From Tritonibacter mobilis (GTDB lineage: Bacteria > Pseudomonadota > Alphaproteobacteria > Rhodobacterales > Rhodobacteraceae), in assembly GCF_001681715.1 (NCBI RefSeq), contig NZ_LNWY01000003.1:302415-366414 (forward strand): a stretch of 64,000 bases of DNA, given 5' to 3'. The notes beneath the pieces were generated by a model. That model was not told the DNA's origin. It saw only the letters and a list, made by a program, of their open reading frames with translations, and made no database searches. The position numbers were made by a program, and so were the translations under genes. Shown one piece after another: positions 44,395 to 53,634 of this stretch; position 1 is the stretch's first letter; every line of letters starts with the position of its first letter.

Positions 44395-46206
44395 ATGTCG
44401 CTCAATGCCACACTCGCCGCCGTCACCGACCGTATTATTGAACGCAGCCGTCCCACGCGCGAGGCCTATCTTGACCGGATGCGCGCCGCCGCCTCCAAAG
44501 GCCCCGCACGCGCGCACCTCAGCTGTTCCGGTCAGGCCCATGCCTATGCTGCCACCGGCCCGGATCAGGAAACACTCGCCACCGGCACAGGCGGCCACCT
44601 CGGGATCGTCACTGCCTATAACGACATGCTCTCGGCACATCAGCCGTTTGAGACCTATCCGATGTTGATCCGCGACGCCGTGCGCGAGGCGGGCGGCACC
44701 GCGCAGGTGGCAGGCGGCGTTCCGGCCATGTGCGATGGCGTCACGCAGGGCGAAGCAGGCATGGAGCTGTCGCTGTTCTCGCGTGACAGCATCGCAATGT
44801 CCGTAGGCATCGCGCTGTCACACAATGTCTTTGACGCCGCTGTCTTCCTCGGCGTCTGTGACAAAATCGTCCCCGGGTTGGTGATTGGCGCGCAGGCCTT
44901 TGGCCATCTGCCAGCAGTATTCCTGCCTGCGGGGCCGATGACGTCTGGTCTCTCGAATGACGAAAAAGCGCAGATCCGCCAGAAGTTTGCAAAGGGTGAG
45001 ATCGGACGAGATGAGTTGTTGAAGGCCGAAATGGCTGCTTACCATGGCCCGGGCACCTGTACGTTTTATGGCACCGCCAATACCAACCAGATGCTGATGG
45101 AGTTCATGGGGCTGCACCTGCCCGGCTCCTCCTTCGTCAATCCCGGCACCGAGCTGCGCGATGCGCTGACCAAAGAGGGGGCGAAGCGCGCGCTGTCGCT
45201 TTCGGCGCTTGGCAATGACTACACGCCGACCTGCGATATCCTTGATGAGAAGGCGTTCGTGAACGGTATGGTTGGGCTGATGGCCACCGGCGGCTCCACC
45301 AACCTGCTGATCCACCTGATCGCCATGGCACGGGCCGGCGGGATTATCCTCGACTGGCAGGATTTCTCCGAAATCTCTGACGTGGTGCCACTGATCGCGC
45401 GGGTCTACCCCAACGGGCTGGCGGATGTGAATCACTTCCACGCCGCGGGCGGTCTGGGCTACATGATCGGCCAGCTGCTGGACGCCGGCTACCTGCACCC
45501 CGACACCAAAACCGTGACCGGTGAGGGTCTTGGCTCCTACCTGATGGAGCCGTTCCTTGATGCAGGCGCACTGACATGGCGCAAGGGCACCTCGGAAACG
45601 CTCAACGACAAGATCGTGCGCCCTGCTTCTGATCCGTTTCAAAAGACCGGTGGCCTTGCGCGCCTCACCGGCAACCTCGGTACCGGAGTAATGAAAATCT
45701 CCGCCGTCGCGGAGGAACATCGTGTGGTGGAGGCTCCTGTGCGTGTCTTCCACGATCAGGACGAGGCCAAGGCCGCCTTCAAGGCAGGCCAACTCGACAA
45801 GGGTGACGTGGTTATCGTGGTCCGCTTCCAGGGTCCCAAGGCCAATGGCATGCCGGAGCTGCACTCCATGACGCCTTTCCTGTCGATCATGCAGGGGCGC
45901 GGGCAGAAGGTAGCCCTTGTCACCGATGGGCGCATGTCCGGTGCTTCAGGCAAGGTACCTTCGGCGATCCATGTGGTGCCCGAAGCTCTCGACGGCGGCG
46001 CAATCGCCAAACTGCAGGATGGCGATGTGGTGCGGGTGGATGCGCTGAGCGGCGATCTGCAGGTACTGACCGAAGGCGTGCTCGACCGCCCCGCCGCCAC
46101 CGCCGATCTGTCGTCTTATCAGCACGGCACCGGGCGCGAACTCTTCGCCCTGTTCCGCAATTCCGTGACCTCCGCCGATACCGGCGCAACCGTATTTGGA
46201 GTCTGA
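44395..46206 (+). CDS. edd: 6-phosphogluconate dehydratase
   Basis: A 603-residue IlvD/Edd-family [4Fe-4S] dehydratase making 2-keto-3-deoxy-6-phosphogluconate. [40 protein letters not shown] (cluster Cys), [15 protein letters not shown] and [20 protein letters not shown] are Edd signatures. AAAGGAGG lies just upstream. It is third in the operon. Confidence 0.97.
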   Translation: MSLNATLAAVTDRIIERSRPTREAYLDRMRAAASKGPARAHLSCSGQAHAYAATGPDQETLATGTGGHLGIVTAYNDMLSAHQPFETYPMLIRDAVREAGGTAQVAGGVPAMCDGVTQGEAGMELSLFSRDSIAMSVGIALSHNVFDAAVFLGVCDKIVPGLVIGAQAFGHLPAVFLPAGPMTSGLSNDEKAQIRQKFAKGEIGRDELLKAEMAAYHGPGTCTFYGTANTNQMLMEFMGLHLPGSSFVNPGTELRDALTKEGAKRALSLSALGNDYTPTCDILDEKAFVNGMVGLMATGGSTNLLIHLIAMARAGGIILDWQDFSEISDVVPLIARVYPNGLADVNHFHAAGGLGYMIGQLLDAGYLHPDTKTVTGEGLGSYLMEPFLDAGALTWRKGTSETLNDKIVRPASDPFQKTGGLARLTGNLGTGVMKISAVAEEHRVVEAPVRVFHDQDEAKAAFKAGQLDKGDVVIVVRFQGPKANGMPELHSMTPFLSIMQGRGQKVALVTDGRMSGASGKVPSAIHVVPEALDGGAIAKLQDGDVVRVDALSGDLQVLTEGVLDRPAATADLSSYQHGTGRELFALFRNSVTSADTGATVFGV

Positions 46207-46210
46207 TCCC

Positions 46211-46858
46211 ATGGCCCTTACCCCGCAAGACGCCAGCAAACAGGCGCGCGAGATTTGCGCGCTGGCCCCCATCGTTCCGGTTCTCGTCGTCCACGATGTT
46301 GCACACGCCCGCCCTCTGGCCGAGGCGCTGGTGGCTGGTGGCCTGCCCGCACTGGAAGTCACCCTGCGCACCCCCGCAGCCCTCGATGTGATCCGCGAAA
46401 TGGCGCAGGTCGAAGGCGGCGTTGTCGGTGCCGGTACGCTGGTCACTCCTGCCGATGTCACCGCCGCCGTTGCAGCGGGCGCCAAATTCGGTGTCTCCCC
46501 CGGCTCTACGCCGCTGTTGCTGGACGCCGCACTGGCCGCCGATCTGCCGATGCTGCCGGGTGCTGCCACCGCATCCGAAGCCATGGCGCTGCTGGAACTG
46601 GGCTATGACATGCTGAAGTTCTTCCCCGCCGAGGCCTCTGGCGGTGCCCCGGCGCTCAAGGCCATTGGCGCGCCTTTGCCGCAAATCTCATTCTGCCCCA
46701 CCGGAGGCGTCAGCCCAACAAATGCCGACAGCTATCTGAGCCTGTCCAATGTGGTCTGCGCAGGTGGCAGCTGGGTCGCCCCCTCCAAATTGGTCGAGGC
46801 AGGCGACTGGAAAGCCATTGAAGAGCTTGCCCGCGAGGCCAGCCAGCTTTCACGCTAA
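46211..46858 (+). CDS. eda: KDPG aldolase (2-keto-3-deoxy-6-phosphogluconate aldolase)
   Basis: A 215-residue class I aldolase that splits KDPG to pyruvate and glyceraldehyde 3-phosphate. The catalytic Glu is in LPALEVTLRTP, the Schiff-base Lys in MLKFFPAEASGG, and the phosphate-binding CPTGGVSPTNADSYL follows. It begins 4 nt after edd; the in-frame upstream codon at 46196 overlaps edd and is less likely. A strong terminator follows. Confidence 0.97.
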   Translation: MALTPQDASKQAREICALAPIVPVLVVHDVAHARPLAEALVAGGLPALEVTLRTPAALDVIREMAQVEGGVVGAGTLVTPADVTAAVAAGAKFGVSPGSTPLLLDAALAADLPMLPGAATASEAMALLELGYDMLKFFPAEASGGAPALKAIGAPLPQISFCPTGGVSPTNADSYLSLSNVVCAGGSWVAPSKLVEAGDWKAIEELAREASQLSR

Positions 46859-46885
46859 GGCCTGCGCTTGATGGACTACACAAAC

Positions 46886-46918
46886 CGGCGTGGCAGTCTC
46901 TCTGCCGCGCCGTTTTTT
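46886..46918 (+). terminator. Intrinsic terminator of the pgi-zwf-edd-eda operon
   Basis: CGGCGTGGCAG (46886-46896) pairs with CTGCCGCGCCG (46902-46912), with one G-T wobble, around a 5-nt loop and is followed directly by T6. An 11-bp stem with a T-run is a textbook terminator. Confidence 0.92.
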
Positions 46919-46999
46919 GCGCCTCACACCGCCCGACTGAGGCTTGACCCAAGCACAACGGCGCGACACCGTACGAGCGCGCCCGCCAAAGGAGACCTC

Positions 47000-47404
47000 A
47001 TGACACAGATTTACACCGGAAGCTGCCTCTGCGGCACGATTGCGTTTGAGATCACGGGCAATGTTGCAGCCTTCTTCCTCTGCCACTGTTCGCGCTGTCG
47101 CAAGGGAACAGGCTCAGCCCATGCGGCAAACCTCTTTGCTCCCGGCGCGTCGGTCCGCTGGACACAAGGCAAAACAGAACTGCGTCACTACCAACACCAC
47201 GGCAGCCGCCACCACCGTAGTTTTTGCGCCACCTGTGCAAGCCCGATGCCCCATGTGGGCAATGACCACATCGTGATCCCTGCCGGATGCCTCGACACCG
47301 CCCCCGATGTGCCAATCACCGCCGGGATCTGCTGGTCGGATCGTGCGGCATGGGTCGATGGCATTGCAGCGGCGCCAAAAATTGCGGGCTTGCCAGACGC
47401 CTAG
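47000..47404 (+). CDS. GFA family (glutathione-dependent formaldehyde-activating-like) zinc protein
   Basis: A 134-residue zinc protein of the GFA/CENP-V fold. Zinc Cys pairs are in GSCLCGTIAFE, CHCSRCRKGTG and FCATCASPM. The ATG at 47000 is preceded by AAAGGAGA. Most GFA-domain proteins do not process S-hydroxymethylglutathione, so its substrate is open. It is probably a single-gene unit, after the operon terminator. Confidence 0.9.
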   Translation: MTQIYTGSCLCGTIAFEITGNVAAFFLCHCSRCRKGTGSAHAANLFAPGASVRWTQGKTELRHYQHHGSRHHRSFCATCASPMPHVGNDHIVIPAGCLDTAPDVPITAGICWSDRAAWVDGIAAAPKIAGLPDA

Positions 47405-47424
47405 GCGCAACCCAAAATTTTCGC

Positions 47425-47455
47425 TTGCCCTCAACCATAGTTGAGATCCGAAAAC
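47425..47455 (+). promoter_or_regulatory. Candidate MerR-family promoter/operator upstream of the SDR epimerase
   Basis: CTCAAC-CATA-GTTGAG (47430-47445) is a perfect 6-bp dyad directly after TTGCCC (47425-47430). A dyad lying in an over-long (19-nt) spacer just behind the -35 is the layout activated by MerR/SoxR-type regulators. The putative -10 (GAAAAC) is poor, as is usual for such promoters. No MerR gene is visible in the window. Confidence 0.5.
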
Positions 47456-47485
47456 CGTCTCCACAGCTTCTATCGGAGACCACAC

Positions 47486-48361
47486 ATGCGAATTTTCCTT
47501 CTTGGTGCCACAGGTTCGATTGGCACGGCGGTCCTGCGCGAACTCCTGAGCGCGGGACATCACGTCACAGCACTTTGCCGGTCTGACACCGCTGCCAAAG
47601 CGGTGTCAGACCAAGGGGCCGCCGTTCAACGCGGTGATATGCGCCAGCCTGAGGAATGGTCAGAGGCCCTGAAAGGTCAGGATGTCGTGATCCACGCCGC
47701 GATTACATTCGATGATGAGATGGTCGCGGCGGATCGCACCGTGGTCGACACGATTCTCTCCGCCGCCGACCACCGTTCTACGCCTTTGCGCGTTGTCTAT
47801 ACCGGCGGGTGCTGGCTCTTTGGTGACACTCAGGGCCGCATCGCGACAGAAGACGATGGCTTCGCGCCGCTACCGGCTTTCAGTGCGATGCTCGATCATG
47901 CCCATTTGCTGATGAATGCGCCTGCCCTCGCAACCGCCACGCTACATCCTGCGATGGTGTATCACGAAGAAGGCGGCGTCTTTGATGGTATGCTTGCAGA
48001 TATCAAAGCCAATCGCCCGGTTGAAATTTGGGGCAGCCCCGGCATTCGCTGGCCGCTGATCCACCGCACCGACCTCGCTGTTGCCTATCGCCTTCTGGCA
48101 GAGCGACCAGATCTCACGGGCCATTTCAATGCCGTGGCCCAAACTGGCGTCACTATCGGCGAGATTGCCGCTACGCTCTCCCGTTCTCACCATCACGATG
48201 GCCGTCAAACCTGCCTGCCGCGCATGGCCGTCCTCGCCCGCGAGGGGCACTGGGCCGAAGGACCAATGCTGGATCAAAGGCTCTCCTCCGCGCGTTTGAT
48301 GCAGGCCTCAGGATGGTCACCACGATACAGTACACTCCAGCAGACCTTTCCACCGGTCTGA
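47486..48361 (+). CDS. NAD(P)-dependent epimerase/reductase, extended/atypical SDR
   Basis: A 291-residue protein with a Rossmann N-terminus RIFLLGATGSIGTAVLRELL, VVIHAAITFDDE and TGGCWLFGD. The classical YxxxK pair is not obvious, so it belongs to the atypical or NmrA-like SDRs. The ATG at 47486 follows TCGGAG. A MerR-type dyad in its promoter region suggests induction by a chemical or oxidative signal. Substrate unknown. Confidence 0.85.
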   Translation: MRIFLLGATGSIGTAVLRELLSAGHHVTALCRSDTAAKAVSDQGAAVQRGDMRQPEEWSEALKGQDVVIHAAITFDDEMVAADRTVVDTILSAADHRSTPLRVVYTGGCWLFGDTQGRIATEDDGFAPLPAFSAMLDHAHLLMNAPALATATLHPAMVYHEEGGVFDGMLADIKANRPVEIWGSPGIRWPLIHRTDLAVAYRLLAERPDLTGHFNAVAQTGVTIGEIAATLSRSHHHDGRQTCLPRMAVLAREGHWAEGPMLDQRLSSARLMQASGWSPRYSTLQQTFPPV

Positions 48362-48450
48362 CCCTCTCACGCCTCGACAGCAATTAAAGCGTCTTGCACG
48401 TCATACGGGAAAAAGAGTATCTCGGCCCTCTTGCGTAAAAGGAGGTCCAG

Positions 48451-48984
48451 ATGCAGCGCGTGATGATCCTCGGACAACCCGGCTCGGGCAAGTCAACCCT
48501 TGCGCAAAAGCTCGGTCAGCGCAGCGGCTTACCTGTGTTTCACATCGACAAGATTCACTGGTCTGCGGGCTGGGTAGAGCGCCCCCGCGATGAGAAAACC
48601 CGCCTGTGCCTTGAAGTCCACGCGCGCCCGGCATGGATTTTTGAGGGCGGCCACTCGGCAACCTGGCCCGACCGGCTGGCGCGCGCCGATACCATCATCT
48701 GGCTCGACGTGCCGCTCGCGCTGCGCTTGTGGCGCGTCGTCAGACGTTCGCTGATCTATTGGGGTCGGTCGCGTCCCGACATGCCCGACGGCTGCCCCGA
48801 ACAATTCAGTCTGGAGTTTTATCGCTTTATCTGGCGCACGCGCCACAGTTCGCGCTGTGCGATGCAGCGCCTGATCGACAATGCTCCGCCGGAAAAACAC
48901 ATCTACATCCTACAAAACCTGCGCGAGGTGGAGGCGTTTTTGAACGTACTCCCCAAAAGATCAGCCCCCACACAGCCGGACTAA
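48451..48984 (+). CDS. P-loop kinase-like protein (FlaR/adenylate-kinase-like)
   Basis: A 177-residue nucleotide-binding protein with Walker A MILGQPGSGKSTLAQKLG and then FHIDKIHWSAGW, FEGGHSATWPDRLARADTII and WLDVPLALRLWRVVRR. These match proteins annotated as DNA-topology modulation FlaR-like or adenylate kinases. The true substrate is unknown. AAAAGGAGG gives a very strong ribosome-binding site for the ATG at 48451. Confidence 0.85.
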   Translation: MQRVMILGQPGSGKSTLAQKLGQRSGLPVFHIDKIHWSAGWVERPRDEKTRLCLEVHARPAWIFEGGHSATWPDRLARADTIIWLDVPLALRLWRVVRRSLIYWGRSRPDMPDGCPEQFSLEFYRFIWRTRHSSRCAMQRLIDNAPPEKHIYILQNLREVEAFLNVLPKRSAPTQPD

Positions 48985-49002
48985 ACCCACTCCCAGTTTC
49001 AC

Positions 49003-49046
49003 CTTTTTAAAATACCTCGGGGCGCACGAGGGGCAGCGCCCCTCGT
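49003..49046 (-). terminator. Dispersed hairpin element, copy C
   Basis: ACGAGGGGC/GCCCCTCGT with an AGC loop (49026-49046) is followed on the minus strand by GCGCCCCGAGGTATTTTAAA. It sits between convergent gene ends and, like copies A and B, is oriented as a terminator for the minus-strand gene (here the sugar isomerase, whose stop is 41 nt away). Confidence 0.65.
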
Positions 49047-49087
49047 CAGACAAAACTGTGCGCCGGGGCTTTGACCCGGCGCTCCGC

Positions 49088-49753
49088 TTAGTAGTCAGAC
49101 ACCAACAGATGCGTAGGCTCTGCATCCTCGTCGATCTGGCTGAAGCGTCCGATCTTCATCTCAAACACATTATCGGTGCGGTCATCATTCACGGTAGAGA
49201 CCTCGCCAATCAGGCAATCACTGCCCTCCGCCCAAAACGCATGCCAAATTCCGGGCATCAATGTCACACTCTCGCCAGGCTCCAGCATCAGCTTACCCCC
49301 CGCAGGCAAGGTGCGTGCGATCCCATCGGTGGGCACAGTCACCGGTGCGACCCGGTCAATACCGCCTTCTTTATCGGGTGCGAACAATTCAATCACCAGC
49401 GTGCCGCCCCCCCTGTTGATGATGTCCTCCGCCTTGATGTTATGGCGATGCATCGGCGACAACTGGTCCTTGCGCGAAATCATGATCTTTTCCGCATAGA
49501 GCATCCCACGCCCGGCGCTCAGATCCTCGTGGCTGCCATTGCGCGCGGTGAACAGAAACAAGCCGAGTTCATCAAAACGCCCCTGCCCATAGTCGGTAAT
49601 ATCCCACCCCAAGCCGCGTGCCCGGATATCAGCCGCCTCAACCGCGCGCATCTGATCCGGGGACCAATGCGCAAAGGGGGGCAGATGCACCCCATGGCTT
49701 TTGATAAAAGACCAGCTTTGATCCAAAATTTCATTCACCTCAGAGCGTTTCAT
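49088..49753 (-). CDS. D-lyxose/D-mannose-type ketol-isomerase (cupin)
   Basis: A 221-residue cupin sugar isomerase. SPMHRHNIKAEDIINRGGG supplies metal-binding histidines and a Glu, and PGIWHAFWAEGSDCLIGEVS the last His. This pattern fits the D-lyxose ketol-isomerase family, which also acts on mannose. It is the last gene of the frc operon, 13 nt after frcK, so it may convert an imported aldose to its ketose before or after phosphorylation. The start at 49753 follows AAAGGAGA. Confidence 0.88.
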   Translation of the reverse strand: MKRSEVNEILDQSWSFIKSHGVHLPPFAHWSPDQMRAVEAADIRARGLGWDITDYGQGRFDELGLFLFTARNGSHEDLSAGRGMLYAEKIMISRKDQLSPMHRHNIKAEDIINRGGGTLVIELFAPDKEGGIDRVAPVTVPTDGIARTLPAGGKLMLEPGESVTLMPGIWHAFWAEGSDCLIGEVSTVNDDRTDNVFEMKIGRFSQIDEDAEPTHLLVSDY

Positions 49754-49766
49754 GCCCCGGTCTCCT

Positions 49767-50405
49767 TTATGTTTCAAAGGCGGATGCTGCACGCCAGATC
49801 AGATCTGCGGGCAGTCTGGCAGCATCAATGGCGCGCGCATTTGCCAGATCATTGCCCTGCGCCCGCGCAACAGCTGCCGCGTGATCCAGACCATGAACCA
49901 GCCAGCGCTGTATCAGCCGCGCTTCCAGTTCTTGGCTGGAAACTTCAAGTCGGATCGACACATCCCAAAGTGCTGCCACATCGCGCCAACCGGGCGCGTC
50001 AAATAGCAAATAATTGCCCTCAATGACTGCGACACGGCAGTCCGGCCCCACCTCTGCGGCGCCCGCAATGGCAATGTCGCGTTCCCGGTCAAACGCAGGA
50101 TAGATCACATGATCCGCCTGTTTCAGCGCCTGACACAAACGCATAAATCCATCCAGATCAAAGGTCTCCGGCGCGCCTTTGCGTGCCAGCAACCCGCGTG
50201 TCTGAAGCAGGCGATTATCCAGATGAAACCCATCCATCGGCACCACCTCGGCCTTCAATCCGCGCGCTGTCAGCGCCTTGGCCAAAGGGGCTGACAACGT
50301 TGACTTCCCGCTGCCCGGTGCGCCAGACAGGGCCACCAACTGACGCCCCTGATGCGCGGTGTCGAGCTTTTCAATCACGCTTTGGCACAGCGCATCGATG
50401 GTCAT
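49767..50405 (-). CDS. frcK: Sugar kinase of the frc operon (FrcK-like, P-loop)
   Basis: A 212-residue uridine/pantothenate-kinase-type P-loop protein with ALSGAPGSGKSTLSAPLAKA (Walker A) and VPMDGFHLDNRLL. In Sinorhizobium meliloti the same position in frcBCAK encodes FrcK, taken to phosphorylate the imported sugar. Its ATG overlaps the frcA stop. Its exact substrate (fructose, mannose or related) is inferred. Confidence 0.87.
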   Translation of the reverse strand: MTIDALCQSVIEKLDTAHQGRQLVALSGAPGSGKSTLSAPLAKALTARGLKAEVVPMDGFHLDNRLLQTRGLLARKGAPETFDLDGFMRLCQALKQADHVIYPAFDRERDIAIAGAAEVGPDCRVAVIEGNYLLFDAPGWRDVAALWDVSIRLEVSSQELEARLIQRWLVHGLDHAAAVARAQGNDLANARAIDAARLPADLIWRAASAFET

Positions 50406-51178
50406 GCGGCAGACAACTCCGGATCGGGTTCCTTTGCACCGGTCATATAAGCCACCGCATCCGACATTTCATGCTGTTTGGGGTCGATCACGCAGAGCCG
50501 CTTGCCCAGTCGATGCACATGAATGCGGTCGGCCACCTCAAACACATGCGGCATGTTGTGGCTGATCAGAATGATCGGAATGCCTCGCGATCTCACGTCC
50601 TGAATAAGCTCAAGCACCCGGCGGCTTTCTTTAACTCCAAGCGCCGCCGTCGGCTCATCAAGGATGATGACTTTAGAACCAAAAGCCGCCGCGCGCGCCA
50701 CAGCTACGCCCTGACGCTGACCACCAGAGAGCGTTTCCACCGCCTGATTGATGTTCTGGATCGTCATCAACCCCAACTCATTGAGCTTTTCGCGGGCGAC
50801 TTCTTCCATACGGCTGCGATCCAACTGTCGCAGGAATTGGCCGCGCCAGCCGGGTTTGCGCAATTCGCGCCCCATGAACATATTGTCAGCAATCGACAGC
50901 GCAGGCGACATGGCCAACGTCTGGTAAACCGTCTCGATCCCCGCCTCGCGCGCATCAATGGGCGAGTGGAAGTTCACCGGTTTTCCGTCCAGTTCCACAG
51001 TGCCCTCGTCCGGGATCACCGCGCCCGAGAGCGCCTTGATCAGGGTCGATTTTCCCGCGCCGTTGTCGCCAATCACCGCAAGGATCTCTCCCGGCATCAA
51101 CTCAAAATCACAGTGATCGAGCGCAGTCACCTTGCCATAGCGTTTGACCAGATTGCGGCCTCTGAGAATGGGTTCCAT
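50402..51178 (-). CDS. frcA: Sugar ABC transporter ATPase FrcA
   Basis: A 258-residue single-domain ABC ATPase: Walker A GDNGAGKSTLIKALSG, signature ETLSGGQRQGVAVARAA, Walker B VIILDEPTAALG and the switch His in LISHNM. CUT2-family sugar importers usually carry a fused double ATPase, but the Frc type has a single domain, as here. It overlaps the permease stop by 1 nt. Confidence 0.94.
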   Translation of the reverse strand: MEPILRGRNLVKRYGKVTALDHCDFELMPGEILAVIGDNGAGKSTLIKALSGAVIPDEGTVELDGKPVNFHSPIDAREAGIETVYQTLAMSPALSIADNMFMGRELRKPGWRGQFLRQLDRSRMEEVAREKLNELGLMTIQNINQAVETLSGGQRQGVAVARAAAFGSKVIILDEPTAALGVKESRRVLELIQDVRSRGIPIILISHNMPHVFEVADRIHVHRLGKRLCVIDPKQHEMSDAVAYMTGAKEPDPELSAA

Positions 51179-52239
51179 TACACCGATACCTTTCTGATCC
51201 ACTGGTCCACGGCCACGGCGGCGATGATCAGCACGCCGATGAGGAGATAGGTCCATTGCGCATCGGCACCAAGCAAACGCAAACCAAGGGTGAAGACACC
51301 AACGATGAGCGCGCCAAAGAAGGTGCCCAAGACCGAGCCCCGCCCGCCAAAGAGCGAGATCCCCCCGATCACCACTGCAGTAATGGATTCAATATTCGCA
51401 AGCTGGCCGGATGTGGGTGAAACCGACCCGATACGACCAATCAAAGCCCATCCCGCAAAGGCGCAGATCAGCCCCGAGAGCATGTAGACAGAGATCAATA
51501 CCTTGTCGGTGTTGACACCCGACAACTCCGCCGCCTCCTTGTCATCTCCGACCGCATAGACGTGCCGCCCCCAAGCCGTGTGACGCAGCACATAAGCGAG
51601 GATCAGAACCAGCGCGATCATAAAGATGACCCCGTAAGTAAAGACCGCACCGCCCACTTTGAATTTCTCACCAAAGAACTGCAGGAACGCAGCCTTTTCC
51701 GCAATCTCCTGACTACGGATGGTTTCATTCGCGGAATAGAGGAAGTTTGACGCCAGCACGATCTGCCACATGCCGAGGGTCACAATAAAGGGAGGCAGCT
51801 TCATCTTGGCCACAAGCCAGCCATTAATATAGCCACAGAGCAACCCGCAGAGCAGCCCAAACGCCACACCCATGACCGGCGGCACACCATAACGGAAGGT
51901 GAATTGCCCCATCACCACCGATGAGAGCACCATAATTGCACCAACCGACAGGTCGATCCCCGCAGTGAGGATCACCAGAGACTGCGCACAGGCGACAATA
52001 CCGACAATGCCCACTTGCTGCAGGATCAGGGTCATCGCGAAGGGGGAAAAGAACTTCGATCCCAAAAGCAGCCCAAAGATCACAATAGACATGACCAGCA
52101 CGATCAATGGCACCAGAGAAGGCGTTACATGCAATGCGTGCTGAAATTTCTGAATGAAACTCTGCGGGCCATGGTCGAATTCGGCCACCTTGTCCGGACT
52201 TCCGGCAACCGCGGCTTCATAGCTCTGCGGGGTAGACAT
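51178..52239 (-). CDS. frcC: Sugar ABC transporter permease FrcC
   Basis: A 353-residue CUT2-family inner-membrane permease with about nine to ten hydrophobic segments. ILTAGIDLSVGAIMVLSSVV and GISLFGGRGSVLGTFFGALI are the family signatures. The start is 52239 (ATG); the codon 18 nt upstream is not ATG. It follows frcB by 182 nt, with a hairpin in between that may lower permease expression relative to the binding protein. Confidence 0.94.
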   Translation of the reverse strand: MSTPQSYEAAVAGSPDKVAEFDHGPQSFIQKFQHALHVTPSLVPLIVLVMSIVIFGLLLGSKFFSPFAMTLILQQVGIVGIVACAQSLVILTAGIDLSVGAIMVLSSVVMGQFTFRYGVPPVMGVAFGLLCGLLCGYINGWLVAKMKLPPFIVTLGMWQIVLASNFLYSANETIRSQEIAEKAAFLQFFGEKFKVGGAVFTYGVIFMIALVLILAYVLRHTAWGRHVYAVGDDKEAAELSGVNTDKVLISVYMLSGLICAFAGWALIGRIGSVSPTSGQLANIESITAVVIGGISLFGGRGSVLGTFFGALIVGVFTLGLRLLGADAQWTYLLIGVLIIAAVAVDQWIRKVSV

Positions 52240-52388
52240 GATACTCCTCCAAATCACCCGCTGTGGCGGGGTTGGTCTTTGTTATTGTTATATTTTGGGG
52301 TGAAAGGGCGACGAATACGCGCCGCCCTGTTTCAAACATGACATTTTCTGGATCGAAGGCGCACTTCACCACACGGCCTGCGCCAAAG

Positions 52389-52413
52389 GGGTGGGACCAA
52401 ATATGCCCCACCC
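52389..52413 (-). other. Intercistronic hairpin after frcB
   Basis: GGGTGGG (52389-52395) pairs with CCCACCC (52407-52413) around an 11-nt loop, starting 9 nt after the frcB stop. It has no T-run. Hairpins like this after binding-protein genes commonly protect the upstream mRNA and attenuate the downstream permease genes. Confidence 0.55.
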
Positions 52414-52421
52414 TGTTCAGA

Positions 52422-53438
52422 TCAGCCCCAGCAGAGGTTGGTGCCCTCAGTGGTATCGATGCTTTCGACACCCTTGACCGGCTTGTCAGTCACCAGTGCG
52501 ACACCTGTATCAAAGAAGGCCTTGCCCGGGGTCGGTTCGGGTTTCACGCCCTCATCTGCCCATTTCTTGATCGCCTCAACGCCGAGCGAGGCCATCATCA
52601 GCGGATACTGCTGCGAGGTCGCACCGATCACACCGTCCTTGACGTTCTGCACACCGGGGCAGCCGCCATCGACAGAGACGATCAGCACGTCGTTTTCACG
52701 ACCAATGGATTTCAGCGCCTCATAAGCGCCTGCCGCCGCAGGTTCGTTGATGGTGTAGACCACATTGATCATCGGATCTTTGGCGAGAAGGTTCTCCATC
52801 GCCTTGCGACCCCCCTCTTCGTTGCCTGCGGTCACATCGTTCCCAACGATACGCGGATCGGTCTCATCACCCCATTTATTGGGGTCGCCCAGATCAATGC
52901 CAAAGCCCTGAAGGAAGCCCTGATCGCGCAATACGCCCACTGTCGGCTGGCTGACGCCGAGGTCGAGCATCGCGATCTTTGCGTTTGCCGCCTCTTCGCC
53001 AAGCGAGGCCGCCGCCCACTGACCGATCAACTCACCTGCAAGAAAGTTATCGGTCGCAAAGGTTGCATCAGCGGCATCAATCGGGCTGAGCGGCGTGTCG
53101 AGCGCAATCACTACCAGACCGGCATCACGGGCCTGTTGAACAGCCGGAACAATCGACGAAGTGTCCGATGCCGTCAGCAAAATACCCTTAGCGCCATCAG
53201 CGATGCAGGTTTCAATCGCAGCCACCTGGGTTTCATGATCACCGTCAATTTTACCAGCAAAGGATTTGAGCTCCATGCCCAGTTCCTCCGCCTTGGCGGT
53301 CGCCCCTTCTTTCATTTTAACAAAGAACGGATTGGTGTCCGTCTTGGTGATCAAGCAGGCGGTCACCTTCTCATCGGCCTGCGCAGCACCCGCCAACAGG
53401 GCCGCACCAGCAATCGTGGTCAGCAAAAGTTTCTTCAT
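52422..53438 (-). CDS. frcB: Periplasmic sugar-binding protein FrcB
   Basis: A 338-residue type I periplasmic-binding protein. A Sec signal peptide ([20 protein letters not shown], cleaved after AQA) is followed by [37 protein letters not shown] and [20 protein letters not shown], the sugar-binding architecture of FrcB/RbsB. Two Cys near the C-terminal half may form a disulfide. The start at 53438 follows GGAGGAG-like bases; the upstream frame lacks homology. Confidence 0.93.
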   Translation of the reverse strand: MKKLLLTTIAGAALLAGAAQADEKVTACLITKTDTNPFFVKMKEGATAKAEELGMELKSFAGKIDGDHETQVAAIETCIADGAKGILLTASDTSSIVPAVQQARDAGLVVIALDTPLSPIDAADATFATDNFLAGELIGQWAAASLGEEAANAKIAMLDLGVSQPTVGVLRDQGFLQGFGIDLGDPNKWGDETDPRIVGNDVTAGNEEGGRKAMENLLAKDPMINVVYTINEPAAAGAYEALKSIGRENDVLIVSVDGGCPGVQNVKDGVIGATSQQYPLMMASLGVEAIKKWADEGVKPEPTPGKAFFDTGVALVTDKPVKGVESIDTTEGTNLCWG

Positions 53439-53526
53439 GGTCTCCTCCCAGAAACAACAATCATACTCTGTGTATATGCATCGCTTAGCCCTCTTCTTCG
53501 CCGGGGCCCTCGCTGTGACTGACTGC

Positions 53527-53581
53527 ATGAAAACCGTGATTCCACGTTTCTGTCAATAAATAAATAAAGTTGATTTATTAA
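53527..53581. promoter_or_regulatory. frcB promoter with AT-rich inverted repeat (candidate ROK operator)
   Basis: On the minus strand TTGACA (53556-53551), 18 nt, then TTTCAT (53532-53527) is a plausible sigma-70 promoter. Just upstream lies AATAAA-GTTGA-TTTATT (53563-53579), preceded by further AATAAAT units. This resembles AT-rich sites of ROK repressors such as Mlc and NagC, and the ROK gene starts 56 nt away on the other strand. Confidence 0.5.
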
Positions 53582-53634
53582 CTCGGCGCGCGCAAGCTCT
53601 TGCCTCAGATAAGGGAGGAGCGCATAGACCGGGC

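Noticed and set aside
43330..44640. 436-codon open frame opposite zwf
   Set aside because: Antisense to a clear zwf gene and lacking any family motif.
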